Below are positions 8,410-16,549 of a stretch of DNA of 64,000 bases, one piece after another (the first letter of the stretch is position 1; the number at the start of each line of letters is the position of its first letter). The stretch is taken from positions 186,001 through 250,000 of the forward strand of contig NZ_LQPC01000027.1 in assembly GCF_002101705.1 (NCBI RefSeq), in the 5' to 3' direction. The DNA comes from Mycolicibacterium iranicum. Its GTDB lineage: Bacteria > Actinomycetota > Actinomycetes > Mycobacteriales > Mycobacteriaceae. The notes beneath the pieces are model-generated. The model searched no databases, was not told where the DNA came from, and was given only the letters and a program-made list of their open reading frames with translations. The translations under genes were made by a program, and so were the position numbers.

Positions 8410-8438
8410 GACTCGTCGGATCCTTGAAGGATTCTTGA
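8410..8438 (-). promoter_or_regulatory. Heptamer direct repeats at 11-bp spacing, candidate SARP operator
   Basis: On the minus strand TCAAGAA (8438-8432) and TCAAGGA (8427-8421) are exactly 11 bp apart, and a degenerate third unit ACGAGTC (8416-8410) continues the register. The site ends 70 bp upstream of the repeat-protein start. It matches the set upstream of the C39-like gene, including a shared 10-bp string CAAGGATCCG. Confidence 0.5.
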
Positions 8439-8463
8439 CGCCGCGAAACCTGCGCGGCGACCG

Positions 8464-11400
8464 TCAGGAGACCTCGGCCTTGTGGCCCGCCACCTCGCCT
8501 TGCGGAGTGAGGAGTTCGACGATTCTGTCGGTCACGGCCTCAGCCGTCGGGTGCTCCCACAACAGCGTGGGCGGTAAGGCCAGCCCGGTCCGCTTCTCCA
8601 GCGCCCGCCGCAAAGCGACGGTCATGATCGAGTCGACACCGGTCTCGACCAACGGAACCCGCGGATCGACGTCGTCGGTGACGAGGCCAAGTTCGGCGGC
8701 GACCGCCTCGATGACCTGCACAGCCACCCATTCATCGAGGTCGGCGTCGCCAGGGCCCGCGAGGACCTCGAAATCGCCTGGTGCCGAAGCTGCCGACGGC
8801 GCGACGTCGGCGAACATGGGTATGGCCGAGGCCTCTGGAAGAAGCGGCAGCACAACGACATTCGACTCGTCGCCGCGCATTGCAAAGTCGAGCGCCCGCA
8901 GTGCCTCGTCGGCACCCACCGTTCCCATGCCGAGCGCTTCCAGTTGGGCAGCGACGAACCCGGACGTCGACCCCATGCCGAGGCCCCGCCACGCGGTCCA
9001 CGCGATCGAGATCGTGCGATCCCCGAGATTGCGGCGGTGGCGCGCGATCGCGTCGAGGAACGCGTTGGCGCACGCGTAGGCGCCCTGCCCCGGAAAGCCC
9101 GCCAGGTAGCCACACGAGGAGAACAGGATCATCCAGTCCAGTTGCTCCGGAGGGAACATCTCGTGCAGCGTGAGGGTGCCTTCGACCTTCGGGCGCATCG
9201 CGGTCCTCAGGTCATCCGCCGACGTGCTCAGCAGCAGCGCACCGGCTTCCACCCCGGCCGCGTGCACCACGCCGCGGACAGCAGGCATGTCCCGCAGCAC
9301 CGCGCGCAGCCGATCCCCGCCATCGGGCGCACCGATGTCCACGGCCGCAACGTGGACGGTGACACCGCGCTCCTCCAACGCCGCGACCGCGCGCACCGCT
9401 TCACTCTGGTTGTCGGCGGTCCACTGCTCGCGGTGCGGCATGCCCGACCGCGACAGCAGGACCAGACGGCGCGCACCGAGATCGGCGAGGCGATGCGCGA
9501 TCCGAAGTCCCAGCGCGCCGGTGCCGCCGGTGATGACGTACGTGCCGCCCGGGGTGCATGTCAACGGTGCCCCGGCAGCGGGTCGCGCGTCTGTCAACCG
9601 CGCGGTCATCACCGCGCCGTCGCGGACGACGACGACACCGTGGCCGTGCAACGACGCGAAGACATTCGCGGGAAGCGGATCGTCGGCGAGATCGATCACT
9701 CCGCCCCACAGCTGCGGGTGTTCAGCGGCGGCCACGCGAGCCATTCCCCACAGCGGCGCGTGCACCAGGTTGGCGCCCTCGTGGACACGACGCGTCAACA
9801 CCCACAGCCTGGCCTGAGATCGTTTGTCGTGCATGGCTTTCAGGGTGTGCAGCACCTGCTCGGCACAGGTTGCCGGCGATTCGTCGGTGCGAGGAAGGAG
9901 CAGCACCACGCAGTCCGGGTCCAACGGTTCGGGCAGCTGCTCCACACCGGCGCAGACGCGAGTCGGCACTCCCACTCCTGTGAGATCACGCTGCGCAGAG
10001 GCTATTTCGCGGTCAGTGCCACCGAGGAGGACCACCGAACCCGGAAGGTTGCCGACACCCACCGGGGTCTCGTACCAGGCGATGTGGTGCAGCATCCGGG
10101 ACAGGTCGCTGCCGCCAGGGTTCTCCAATTCCTCGAAGGCCATCGCCGTGATCGAGGCGTGGCCGGCTCCGAATTCGTCGATGATCGATACGTCGGCGGT
10201 CGCGCCTCCCCGACGACGGATGTGCAGCACTGCCTCCGCCGGAGGCTCACCGCAGACGTGCACGCGGTCGATCCTGGCGGGCATCCGCAACCGCGGGGGC
10301 CCCTCGAAGACGGTGGACGCGGCCGACGTCGCCGCATCGAGCAGGCCTGCCCAGGTCGCCGGGGCCGACCCGTCGGGCTCTGCCGCCACTCGTGCCAGCA
10401 ATTCGCCGTCGCCGCGCCGCAATTCGAGGATCTGCCAGCCGAAACCCATTGCCGCCACACCGACGCCGGCAAGAGTGTCGACGACGTGGCCGGGCGGCAG
10501 CTGCTCGGCGCACCGAGTCCAGGTTTCGTCGTCGACACCGCTGCCCATCAATTCGCCGAACTCGCCCCGGAGGGCGCCGCAGAAGTCCTCGTCGATCGCG
10601 GCGACGGCACTGCAGTGAGTGAGCCAGCCCCCGGAGAGGTCGGCGCTCTGGTCGGCTCCGTCGGCGTCGGTGAGCCGCGACGAGATCCGTAGCGAGCGGT
10701 CCTGCAGGACGATCTGGATGTCGCGGGGACGACCGGGTGGGACCGGCGTGCGCAACCGCACATCGGTCAGGCCTGACCCCGCGGCATTCAAGAACGTGTT
10801 GAGAAGCACTGCTGCCGGGACGATTTCGGTCTGCTGCACCGGATGGTCACCCGGGTAGGGACGGTTGTCCATCTCCAGCCTGGTTTGCCAGATTCGGGCA
10901 GGCACCTCTCCCGTCACGTCGAGCACACCGCCGAGAAGGGTGTTCGTCACCGGGTCATGTAATGCCCGAGTCCCTGGGGGCGGTGTCGGCGTGCGCCAGA
11001 ACCGGCGATGCTGCCACTGCGTTCCCGGCAGATCAGCCGCCCAACGGGTTGTCGTGGTCAGGCCGTGCGCCACCGGGGCCCCGTGACAGTAGAGACCGGC
11101 GACAGCGGCTCCTAGCGAGCGCCGCTCCGGCTGATCGCGTCGCAGCACCGGTACCACGGCATGCTCGTCGACATGAAGTCCGAGCAGTGTCTCGACGATC
11201 GAGTGGGAAACCACGGGGTGTGCGGACACTTCCAGGAACAAGCGGTGACCGTCTTCGGCCGCGGCCTGGACTGCCTCGGCGAACCGCACGCGGCCCCGCA
11301 GGTTCGCCGCCCAATAGCCGGGTCCCCGTGGCATGTCCGACCGCGGATCCTCCAGCGCGGTCGTGTAGAGCGGTACGCGAGCGCATCCCGGCGGCGGGAG

Positions 11401-13644
11401 TTGACCGACCCGCCGCGCCAGTTCGGAGGTGAGCGCATCCATTGCCGGACTGTGAAACGCCACATCGGTGTTGACTCGGCGCACCGTGATGCCCTCGGCG
11501 CCCCATTGTTCGACGATCTGGTCGACGGCGGCGACGTCGCCCGAGACGACGGTGGAGTCGCACGAGGCGCTGATGGCGGCGACGACATCGGTACGGCCCG
11601 TGAGCCGTCGATCCGCTTCGTCGAACGGTAGCCGAACCAACGCCATTGCGCCGTCGCCCATGACGGACCGGAAGCCTCTCGCGCGGTAGCACGCCACAGC
11701 CGCTCCGTGAGTCAGGTCGAACACGCCTGCCACCACACACGCCGCCACCTCCCCGACGGAGTGGCCGATCACCGCGGCGGGGGCCGCTCCGCGGGCCTTC
11801 AGCGCGGCTGCGAGACCGACCTGCATCGCAAAGGTCAGGGCTTGCACCTGGTCGGTGCCACCCAGATCCTCAGCGGTCAGGGATGCGCGGGCCGAGAATC
11901 CGAGTTCCCTGGCGAACACCGCGTCGACCTCGTCGATCGTGGCGGCGAAGGCGGGTTCGGTCGCCAGCAGCTCGCGACCCATTCCGGCCCAGTGCGATCC
12001 GTGACCTGAAAAGACCCACACCGCACCGGTTTCGGCCCCCGGCAGCACGGATCCTGTCACGACGCGGGGATCGCGCACCTGTGCGGCCATCGCATCGAGA
12101 GCATCGCTGGTGACGGCGGCCGTCTGCGCAGCGGAAAGACCATCGGTCACCACCGCTGCCCTCACGGATTCCTGCGATCGGCGGGTCCACATCGTGGCGG
12201 CCACGTCGTCGATGGCGACCTCTGCGGCACGCATCCGAGCGGCCAACGCCGCGGCCTGGGCCGCGAGCCTGGACTCCGAACGCGCCGAGATCGGGATGAA
12301 AGATGTTGGCGCAGAGGAAATATTGGCTTCTGTCGGGGCGGGCGCCTCCTCGATGAGGACGTGGGCGATGGTGCCGCCATAGCCGTAGCTGCACACCGCG
12401 GCCCGGCGGGGGTTTCCGCCGCGGGGCCAGGGCTCCGGATCGGTGGGCACCCGCAGGCCGCTGTTGGCCCAATCGACCGCCGTGGTTAGGTTTTTCACCC
12501 CGGCGGTGGGCGGCAGCATCTCGTGATGCAGCGCCAGGGTCGCCTTGATGAGCCCGACCACGCCGGCGCCGCCCTCCAGATGGCCGACGTTGGGTTTGAC
12601 CGAACCGATGGCGCACGGCGCGTCTCCACGATCGGATCCATAGACCGCCGAGAGCGCCGCCACCTCGACGGGATCGCCTGTGGGCGTACCGGTTCCGTGT
12701 GCCTCGACGTAGTCGACACTGGACGGGTCGACGCCGGAAACGCGGCAGGCAAGCCGGAACAGATCGGCCTGGGCGTCGCCGTTCGGCGACATGATGCCCA
12801 CCGTTCTCCCGTCCTGCGCGACAGCGCCGCCGCGCACCACGGCCAGCACCCGGTCGCCATCGCGGAGTGCGTCGTCGAGTCGCTTGAGCACGACCACACC
12901 CGCGCCCTCGCCGCGCCCGTAACCGTCGGCGGCCTCGTCGAAGGTCTTGCAGCGCCCGTCAGGGGCGGTCGCACCCGCCACGTCGAGAACCCGGGTCAGG
13001 CCGGGGCCGACGAGCGCACTGACGCCGCCCGCGAGCGCCAGCGACGTCTCGCCGTCGCGCAGCAACTGGCAGGCCTGATGCACCGCGACCAGCGAGGCCG
13101 CGCACGCGGCGTCCAGCGCGACACTCGGTCCGCGCAGATCGAGCAGATGCGACACGCGATTCGCCACGCCACACAGCGACGTGCCGATACCTGTCCACGC
13201 TTCAATTCCGGCGAGGTCCTCCATGAGGAGCTTGCCGTAGTCGTCGGAGTTGACTCCCATCAGCACGGCGGTGTCGCTGCCCGCCAACGACCGCGGCGCT
13301 ATACCCGCGTGTTCGAGGGCCTCCCACGACACTTCCACCGCCAGCCGTTGCTGCGGGTCCATCAGTTCGGCTTCACGCGGAGACACCCCGAAGAAGTCGG
13401 CGTCGAACCCGGCGAGATCGTCGAGGAATGTGCCCCACGGCGTCGTCTCCCGCAGAACTGCCGCGTTGCGAGGATCCCGCTGTACGTAGGGTTCCCACCG
13501 CTCGGCCGGCACCTGCGATACAGCGCTTCGGCCTTCGAGCAGGAACGAGAAGAGATCTGCAGGTGTGGTGATGTCGCCCGCCAGGCGGCAGCCGATGCCG
13601 ACGACGGCGATCGGCGCCGGGGGCTGGGTGCTGCTCAGCCCCAC
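8464..13644 (-). CDS. Iterative type I PKS, 6-methylsalicylate-synthase-type (KS-AT-DH/TH-KR-ACP)
   Basis: A 1726-aa single-module PKS. The ketosynthase has Cys181 in DAACAASL plus EAHGTGTPTGD and KPNVGHLEGGAG histidines. The acyltransferase has Ser629 in GHSVGE and an AFHS motif, which predicts malonyl-CoA. A dehydratase/thiohydrolase-like domain carries His934 in DHPVQQTEIVP and a downstream LLDAATSAAS segment like bacterial 6-MSA synthases. The ketoreductase has GGTGALG and Ser/Tyr1523/Asn, and the carrier domain has Ser1672 in GVDSIMT. There is no thioesterase. Order and length (about 1750 aa) fit 6-methylsalicylate synthases such as ChlB1. The GTG start follows no clear ribosome-binding site. 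A strong IdeR box lies 20 bp upstream, so it should be iron-repressed with mbtA/mbtB. Inference: it supplies the methylated aryl cap of mycobactin. Confidence 0.88.
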   Translation of the reverse strand: MGLSSTQPPAPIAVVGIGCRLAGDITTPADLFSFLLEGRSAVSQVPAERWEPYVQRDPRNAAVLRETTPWGTFLDDLAGFDADFFGVSPREAELMDPQQRLAVEVSWEALEHAGIAPRSLAGSDTAVLMGVNSDDYGKLLMEDLAGIEAWTGIGTSLCGVANRVSHLLDLRGPSVALDAACAASLVAVHQACQLLRDGETSLALAGGVSALVGPGLTRVLDVAGATAPDGRCKTFDEAADGYGRGEGAGVVVLKRLDDALRDGDRVLAVVRGGAVAQDGRTVGIMSPNGDAQADLFRLACRVSGVDPSSVDYVEAHGTGTPTGDPVEVAALSAVYGSDRGDAPCAIGSVKPNVGHLEGGAGVVGLIKATLALHHEMLPPTAGVKNLTTAVDWANSGLRVPTDPEPWPRGGNPRRAAVCSYGYGGTIAHVLIEEAPAPTEANISSAPTSFIPISARSESRLAAQAAALAARMRAAEVAIDDVAATMWTRRSQESVRAAVVTDGLSAAQTAAVTSDALDAMAAQVRDPRVVTGSVLPGAETGAVWVFSGHGSHWAGMGRELLATEPAFAATIDEVDAVFARELGFSARASLTAEDLGGTDQVQALTFAMQVGLAAALKARGAAPAAVIGHSVGEVAACVVAGVFDLTHGAAVACYRARGFRSVMGDGAMALVRLPFDEADRRLTGRTDVVAAISASCDSTVVSGDVAAVDQIVEQWGAEGITVRRVNTDVAFHSPAMDALTSELARRVGQLPPPGCARVPLYTTALEDPRSDMPRGPGYWAANLRGRVRFAEAVQAAAEDGHRLFLEVSAHPVVSHSIVETLLGLHVDEHAVVPVLRRDQPERRSLGAAVAGLYCHGAPVAHGLTTTTRWAADLPGTQWQHRRFWRTPTPPPGTRALHDPVTNTLLGGVLDVTGEVPARIWQTRLEMDNRPYPGDHPVQQTEIVPAAVLLNTFLNAAGSGLTDVRLRTPVPPGRPRDIQIVLQDRSLRISSRLTDADGADQSADLSGGWLTHCSAVAAIDEDFCGALRGEFGELMGSGVDDETWTRCAEQLPPGHVVDTLAGVGVAAMGFGWQILELRRGDGELLARVAAEPDGSAPATWAGLLDAATSAASTVFEGPPRLRMPARIDRVHVCGEPPAEAVLHIRRRGGATADVSIIDEFGAGHASITAMAFEELENPGGSDLSRMLHHIAWYETPVGVGNLPGSVVLLGGTDREIASAQRDLTGVGVPTRVCAGVEQLPEPLDPDCVVLLLPRTDESPATCAEQVLHTLKAMHDKRSQARLWVLTRRVHEGANLVHAPLWGMARVAAAEHPQLWGGVIDLADDPLPANVFASLHGHGVVVVRDGAVMTARLTDARPAAGAPLTCTPGGTYVITGGTGALGLRIAHRLADLGARRLVLLSRSGMPHREQWTADNQSEAVRAVAALEERGVTVHVAAVDIGAPDGGDRLRAVLRDMPAVRGVVHAAGVEAGALLLSTSADDLRTAMRPKVEGTLTLHEMFPPEQLDWMILFSSCGYLAGFPGQGAYACANAFLDAIARHRRNLGDRTISIAWTAWRGLGMGSTSGFVAAQLEALGMGTVGADEALRALDFAMRGDESNVVVLPLLPEASAIPMFADVAPSAASAPGDFEVLAGPGDADLDEWVAVQVIEAVAAELGLVTDDVDPRVPLVETGVDSIMTVALRRALEKRTGLALPPTLLWEHPTAEAVTDRIVELLTPQGEVAGHKAEVS

Positions 13645-13663
13645 GACGGCCGTGCCGGCAGTG

Positions 13664-13682
13664 TGTGGTTAGCCTTCCCTAA
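13664..13682 (-). promoter_or_regulatory. IdeR-type iron box upstream of the PKS
   Basis: TGTGGTTAGCCTTCCCTAA matches 15 of 19 positions of the (palindromic) IdeR consensus, better than either box between mbtB and mbtA. It ends 19 bp before the PKS start codon, where bound IdeR would block transcription initiation. Confidence 0.75.
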
Positions 13683-13773
13683 GACACGCGGCATGGCGAA
13701 CATCCTGGCACAACGACGTTGCTCCCAGTGAGCTACCCGGCGTGCGCTGTGGGATTCCTGTGGGCGGCGTTCG

Positions 13774-14151
13774 TCACATCCGCGGCTGCGCCCCCGGATT
13801 CTCGGGATCCACCTCGACCGCATATGACGTGATGGTCGTGATCTGCTCGCCGGCGAACTCGTAGATGGCACAGCTCGCGACGGCTGTCACCCCGTCGGGC
13901 CGGACGTATCGGACGACGGTGTCCACAGCGACGACGTCATCACCCGCTGCAGTAACGCGACGGTCGAACTCCACCGAGGTGCCCCGCAGCCCCTCCGTCG
14001 TGTCCTGACAGGTGCGCCGCACCGCGTCGGCGCCCTCGAGGACCATTCCCCCGACGATCGTCCATTTCACATTCTTGGCGAGATGACCGAGAGCGTCGTC
14101 GAAGCGGTGTTCGGAGAACGCAAGGGCGACGGCGGCCGGATCGAATGCCAT
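13774..14151 (-). CDS. SnoaL-like / NTF2-fold small protein
   Basis: A 125-aa protein. The internal ATG at 14151 (MAFDPAAVALAFSEHRF) is preferred over an upstream one because it fits the family start. The pattern of an N-terminal helix pair, then ...VKWTIVGGMVLEGADAVRR..., then alternating strands (VVAVDTVVRYV, SCAIYEFAGEQITTITSYAVEV) is typical of the SnoaL-like/NTF2 cone fold used by polyketide cyclases, isomerases and many mycobacterial proteins of unknown role. It is divergent from the F420-type oxidoreductase gene (36-bp gap). Its stop lies 91 bp upstream of the PKS IdeR box on the same strand. It could be a cyclase helper of the PKS, but nothing in its sequence proves that. Confidence 0.7.
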   Translation of the reverse strand: MAFDPAAVALAFSEHRFDDALGHLAKNVKWTIVGGMVLEGADAVRRTCQDTTEGLRGTSVEFDRRVTAAGDDVVAVDTVVRYVRPDGVTAVASCAIYEFAGEQITTITSYAVEVDPENPGAQPRM

Positions 14152-14187
14152 GTGCACGACCGTAGCGCCCCGGATGACCGGCACGGT

Positions 14188-15060
14188 ATGAGTAGACGTA
14201 TGAAGCTATCTGGTGTCGGTCTGTGGAGTTCTCAACTGCGATACGGAAATCCGGAGGAGGCAGCCGAAGCCGCGTCGGAACTCGACGGACTCGGCTTCAC
14301 GGCCCTGTGGATCCCCGACGTCGGCGGGCCGGTGCTCGACTCGGTCGAAAACCTGCTGTCCGCCACGCAGAAGACGGTCATCGCGACGGGCATCCTCAAT
14401 CTTTGGATGCACGAGCCCGCCGACGTGGCGTCGCGCTACGCGAAGCTCACCGAAACCCATGGCGAACGTTTCCTGCTCGGTATCGGCGTCAGCCACGCAC
14501 CGCTCATCGACTCGAAGGAACCGGGCCTGTATCGCAAGCCCCTGGCCGCGACCGAGAAGTTCCTCGACGCCATCGACGCGACGCCGGAGCCGGTGCCGCA
14601 CAAGAACCGCGTGCTCGCCGCGCTCGGACCGAAGATGCTGCAACTGTCGGCGACGAAGGCCGGCGGCGCCCACCCCTACCTGAGCACGCCCGACCACACA
14701 CGCCAGGCCCGCGACGTGCTGGGCGAAGGACCGCTGCTGCTGCCGGAGCAGACCGTGTTGCTCACCGACAGCCGCGACGAGGCCCGCGCGATCGGCACCG
14801 ATTGGCTGCGCTCCTATCTCGGGCTGCCGAACTATGCGAACAATCTGCTGCGCCTGGGGTTCACCGAGGAGGACCTGTCGTCGGTGAGCGACCGGGTGTT
14901 CGATGCGCTCATCGCGTGGGGCGACGAGGACGCCGTCAGGCGCCGCGTCACGGAGCATCTGGATGCGGGCGCCGACCACGTCTGCGTCCAGGTACTCACG
15001 GCCGACCCGCGGGAGTTTCCGCGGGAGCAGTGGCGCAGGCTCGCCGCCGCCCTTCTCTGA
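14188..15060 (+). CDS. LLM-class (luciferase-like) F420-dependent oxidoreductase
   Basis: A 290-aa TIM-barrel oxidoreductase of the luciferase-like superfamily. It begins MSRRMKLSGVGLWSSQLRYG; the starts at 14188 and 14200 are both possible, and no good ribosome-binding site distinguishes them. Family features include GFTALWIPDVGG, ERFLLGIGVSHAPL and PEPVPHKNRVLAALGPKMLQL. The early part resembles the mycobacterial subfamily usually annotated as probable F420-dependent oxidoreductases. The substrate is unknown. The gene is convergent with hemW (3-bp gap) and divergent from the SnoaL-like gene. Confidence 0.82.
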   Translation: MSRRMKLSGVGLWSSQLRYGNPEEAAEAASELDGLGFTALWIPDVGGPVLDSVENLLSATQKTVIATGILNLWMHEPADVASRYAKLTETHGERFLLGIGVSHAPLIDSKEPGLYRKPLAATEKFLDAIDATPEPVPHKNRVLAALGPKMLQLSATKAGGAHPYLSTPDHTRQARDVLGEGPLLLPEQTVLLTDSRDEARAIGTDWLRSYLGLPNYANNLLRLGFTEEDLSSVSDRVFDALIAWGDEDAVRRRVTEHLDAGADHVCVQVLTADPREFPREQWRRLAAALL

Positions 15061-15063
15061 CCG

Positions 15064-16239
15064 TCAGGTCAGCAGTTCGCGCACGACCGCGTCGGCGAGC
15101 AGCCGACCGCGGTCGGTGAGCACGAGACGGTCGTCCCGCGCGTGCAGGAGTCCGTCGGCAACCAAGCGGACAGCGCGCTGACTTTCGGAATCCGAGAGCA
15201 CCCGGTGCGGGAGGCCGATACGCAGCCGGACCTGCAGCATCACGTCCTCGACGTGCGCGGTCTCGGCGTCCAATTCCTCGAAGTCGGCGACGGGCAACTC
15301 ACCCTCGCCGAGTGCGTCGGCATAAGCGTTGGGGTGCTTGACATTCCACCACCGTGTGGCGCCGACGTAGCTGTGTGCACCCGGCCCGGCGCCCCACCAC
15401 TGGCCACCGTTCCAGTAGCCGACGTTGTGTCGGCACTGCCCGCCGGGGCGGCTCCAGTTCGACACCTCGTACCAGTCGAACCCGGCGTCGGTGAGCCGGC
15501 GGTCCAGTAGTTCATACCGGCGAGCGTGCACGTCGTCGTCGGGCGCGGGCATCTCGCCACGCCGCACCCGCCTGGCGAGCGCGGTGCCGTCCTCGACGAT
15601 GAGCGCGTATCCGGAGATGTGGTCCACCCCGGTCTCGATAGCGGCATCGGCGGACCGCACCAGATCGTCATCCGTCTCCCCCGGCGTCCCGTAGATCAGA
15701 TCGAGGTTGACGTGGTCAAAGCCCTCGGCGCGGGCCTCCCGGGCAGCGTCGAGGGCACGCCCCGGCGAGTGCACGCGATCCAGGGCGGCCAGGACGTGCG
15801 GCGCGGTGGACTGCATCCCCAGCGAGATACGGGTGAAACCCGCGGTGCGCAAGCCGGCAAAGAATTGCGGCGATGTGGACTCCGGGTTGGATTCGGTGGT
15901 GACCTCGGCGCCGGGCGCCAGCGTGAAGTTGTCCCGGATCGCGTCGAGCACCGCGGTCAGCCCGGCCGCGCCGAGCAGGGACGGGGTCCCGCCGCCCACG
16001 AACACGGTCTGCACGTCGGGCGTCACACCGAGCCGTCCGGCGGCCAGGCGCAGCTCGGTCCGCACCGCGGCCAGCCACCCGTCCGGGTTAGCACCCCCCA
16101 GCTCACCGGCGGTGTAGGTATTGAAGTCGCAGTATCCGCATCTCGTGGCGCAGAACGGCACGTGGACGTAAATGCCGAACGGCCCCTGTGGGCGCGCCCG
16201 CATCGCGGGCAGGTCGGCACGTGCCGCGGTGACAGGCAT
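15064..16239 (-). CDS. hemW: Radical SAM heme protein HemW (annotated HemN-like coproporphyrinogen oxidase)
   Basis: A 391-aa radical SAM enzyme, ortholog by position of M. tuberculosis Rv2388c (hemN). The iron-sulfur motif CATRCGYCDF (CxxxCxxC) follows IYVHVPF near residue 27. FVGGGTPSLL, the ExNPES segment and SLGMQS are typical of the HemN/HemW group, and the C-terminal domain ends in a small winged-helix segment. HemW proteins carry only the CxxxCxxC cysteines of the HemN signature, as here, and are thought to act in heme delivery rather than as true coproporphyrinogen dehydrogenases. The rpfD and Rv2390c genes that follow in M. tuberculosis are missing here, and the upstream side leads straight to the nirA leader. 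Confidence 0.88.
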   Translation of the reverse strand: MPVTAARADLPAMRARPQGPFGIYVHVPFCATRCGYCDFNTYTAGELGGANPDGWLAAVRTELRLAAGRLGVTPDVQTVFVGGGTPSLLGAAGLTAVLDAIRDNFTLAPGAEVTTESNPESTSPQFFAGLRTAGFTRISLGMQSTAPHVLAALDRVHSPGRALDAAREARAEGFDHVNLDLIYGTPGETDDDLVRSADAAIETGVDHISGYALIVEDGTALARRVRRGEMPAPDDDVHARRYELLDRRLTDAGFDWYEVSNWSRPGGQCRHNVGYWNGGQWWGAGPGAHSYVGATRWWNVKHPNAYADALGEGELPVADFEELDAETAHVEDVMLQVRLRIGLPHRVLSDSESQRAVRLVADGLLHARDDRLVLTDRGRLLADAVVRELLT

Positions 16240-16330
16240 GCCACCAGTGTCTCAGCTGCGACCTCGCGTGCACTTTCGCTCACCCTGAGCGCAAATCTCG
16301 GCCGGTTAGGGCTGATGTGGGAGTCCGTGG

Positions 16331-16336
16331 CACAAT
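16331..16336 (+). promoter_or_regulatory. -10 element for a leaderless transcript (nirA operon)
   Basis: CACAAT (4 of 6 to TATAAT) lies exactly 7 nt before the GTG of the short polycysteine ORF. This is the spacing expected if transcription begins at the GTG itself. No convincing -35 is visible. Confidence 0.5.
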
Positions 16337-16343
16337 CGAATCC

Positions 16344-16439
16344 GTGACTGCAGCCCACAGCTTCCCTCGCCGGGTCTCGCTGGTGGCGCGCCGCCATGTC
16401 GATTTCAAGCGCGTCTGTACCTGTTGCTGTCTTCCCTAG
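16344..16439 (+). CDS. Leaderless polycysteine short ORF, cysteine-responsive leader of nirA-cysH-che1
   Basis: A 31-codon ORF starting GTG and ending in VCTCCCLP before TAG: four Cys codons within five positions at its end. It lies 110 bp upstream of nirA on the same strand. No ribosome-binding site precedes it, but a -10 element lies 7 nt upstream, as for leaderless mycobacterial mRNAs. In M. smegmatis, leaderless short ORFs ending in cysteine runs act as cysteine-dependent attenuators of sulfur operons: ribosomes stall when Cys-tRNA is scarce, and downstream translation is opened. The position before the sulfite/APS reductase operon and the hairpin over the nirA ribosome-binding site support that role here. 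The peptide itself is probably not functional. Confidence 0.8.
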   Translation: MTAAHSFPRRVSLVARRHVDFKRVCTCCCLP

Positions 16440-16527
16440 CGTGTAGACCCTGCCCATCTGCATTTTCAGCTGGCCGCCGGATCTGCCCCGCCGGACAGCC
16501 CCCGGTGAGAAGCGCGATCTGAACGCC

Positions 16528-16544
16528 GGCTCCAACCAGGAGCC
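16528..16544 (+). promoter_or_regulatory. Hairpin masking the nirA Shine-Dalgarno
   Basis: GGCTCC (16528-16533), loop AACCA and GGAGCC (16539-16544) form a 6-bp stem. Its right arm contains most of the AGGAG ribosome-binding site (16538-16542) of nirA. Melting or refolding of this stem could be the output step of the upstream polycysteine ORF. Confidence 0.5.
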
Positions 16545-16549
16545 CATCC

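Noticed and set aside
8944..10692. 582-codon open frame opposite the PKS
   Set aside because: It is antisense to the ketoreductase and dehydratase domains, whose motifs are intact on the minus strand. A codon-position effect of GC-rich DNA.
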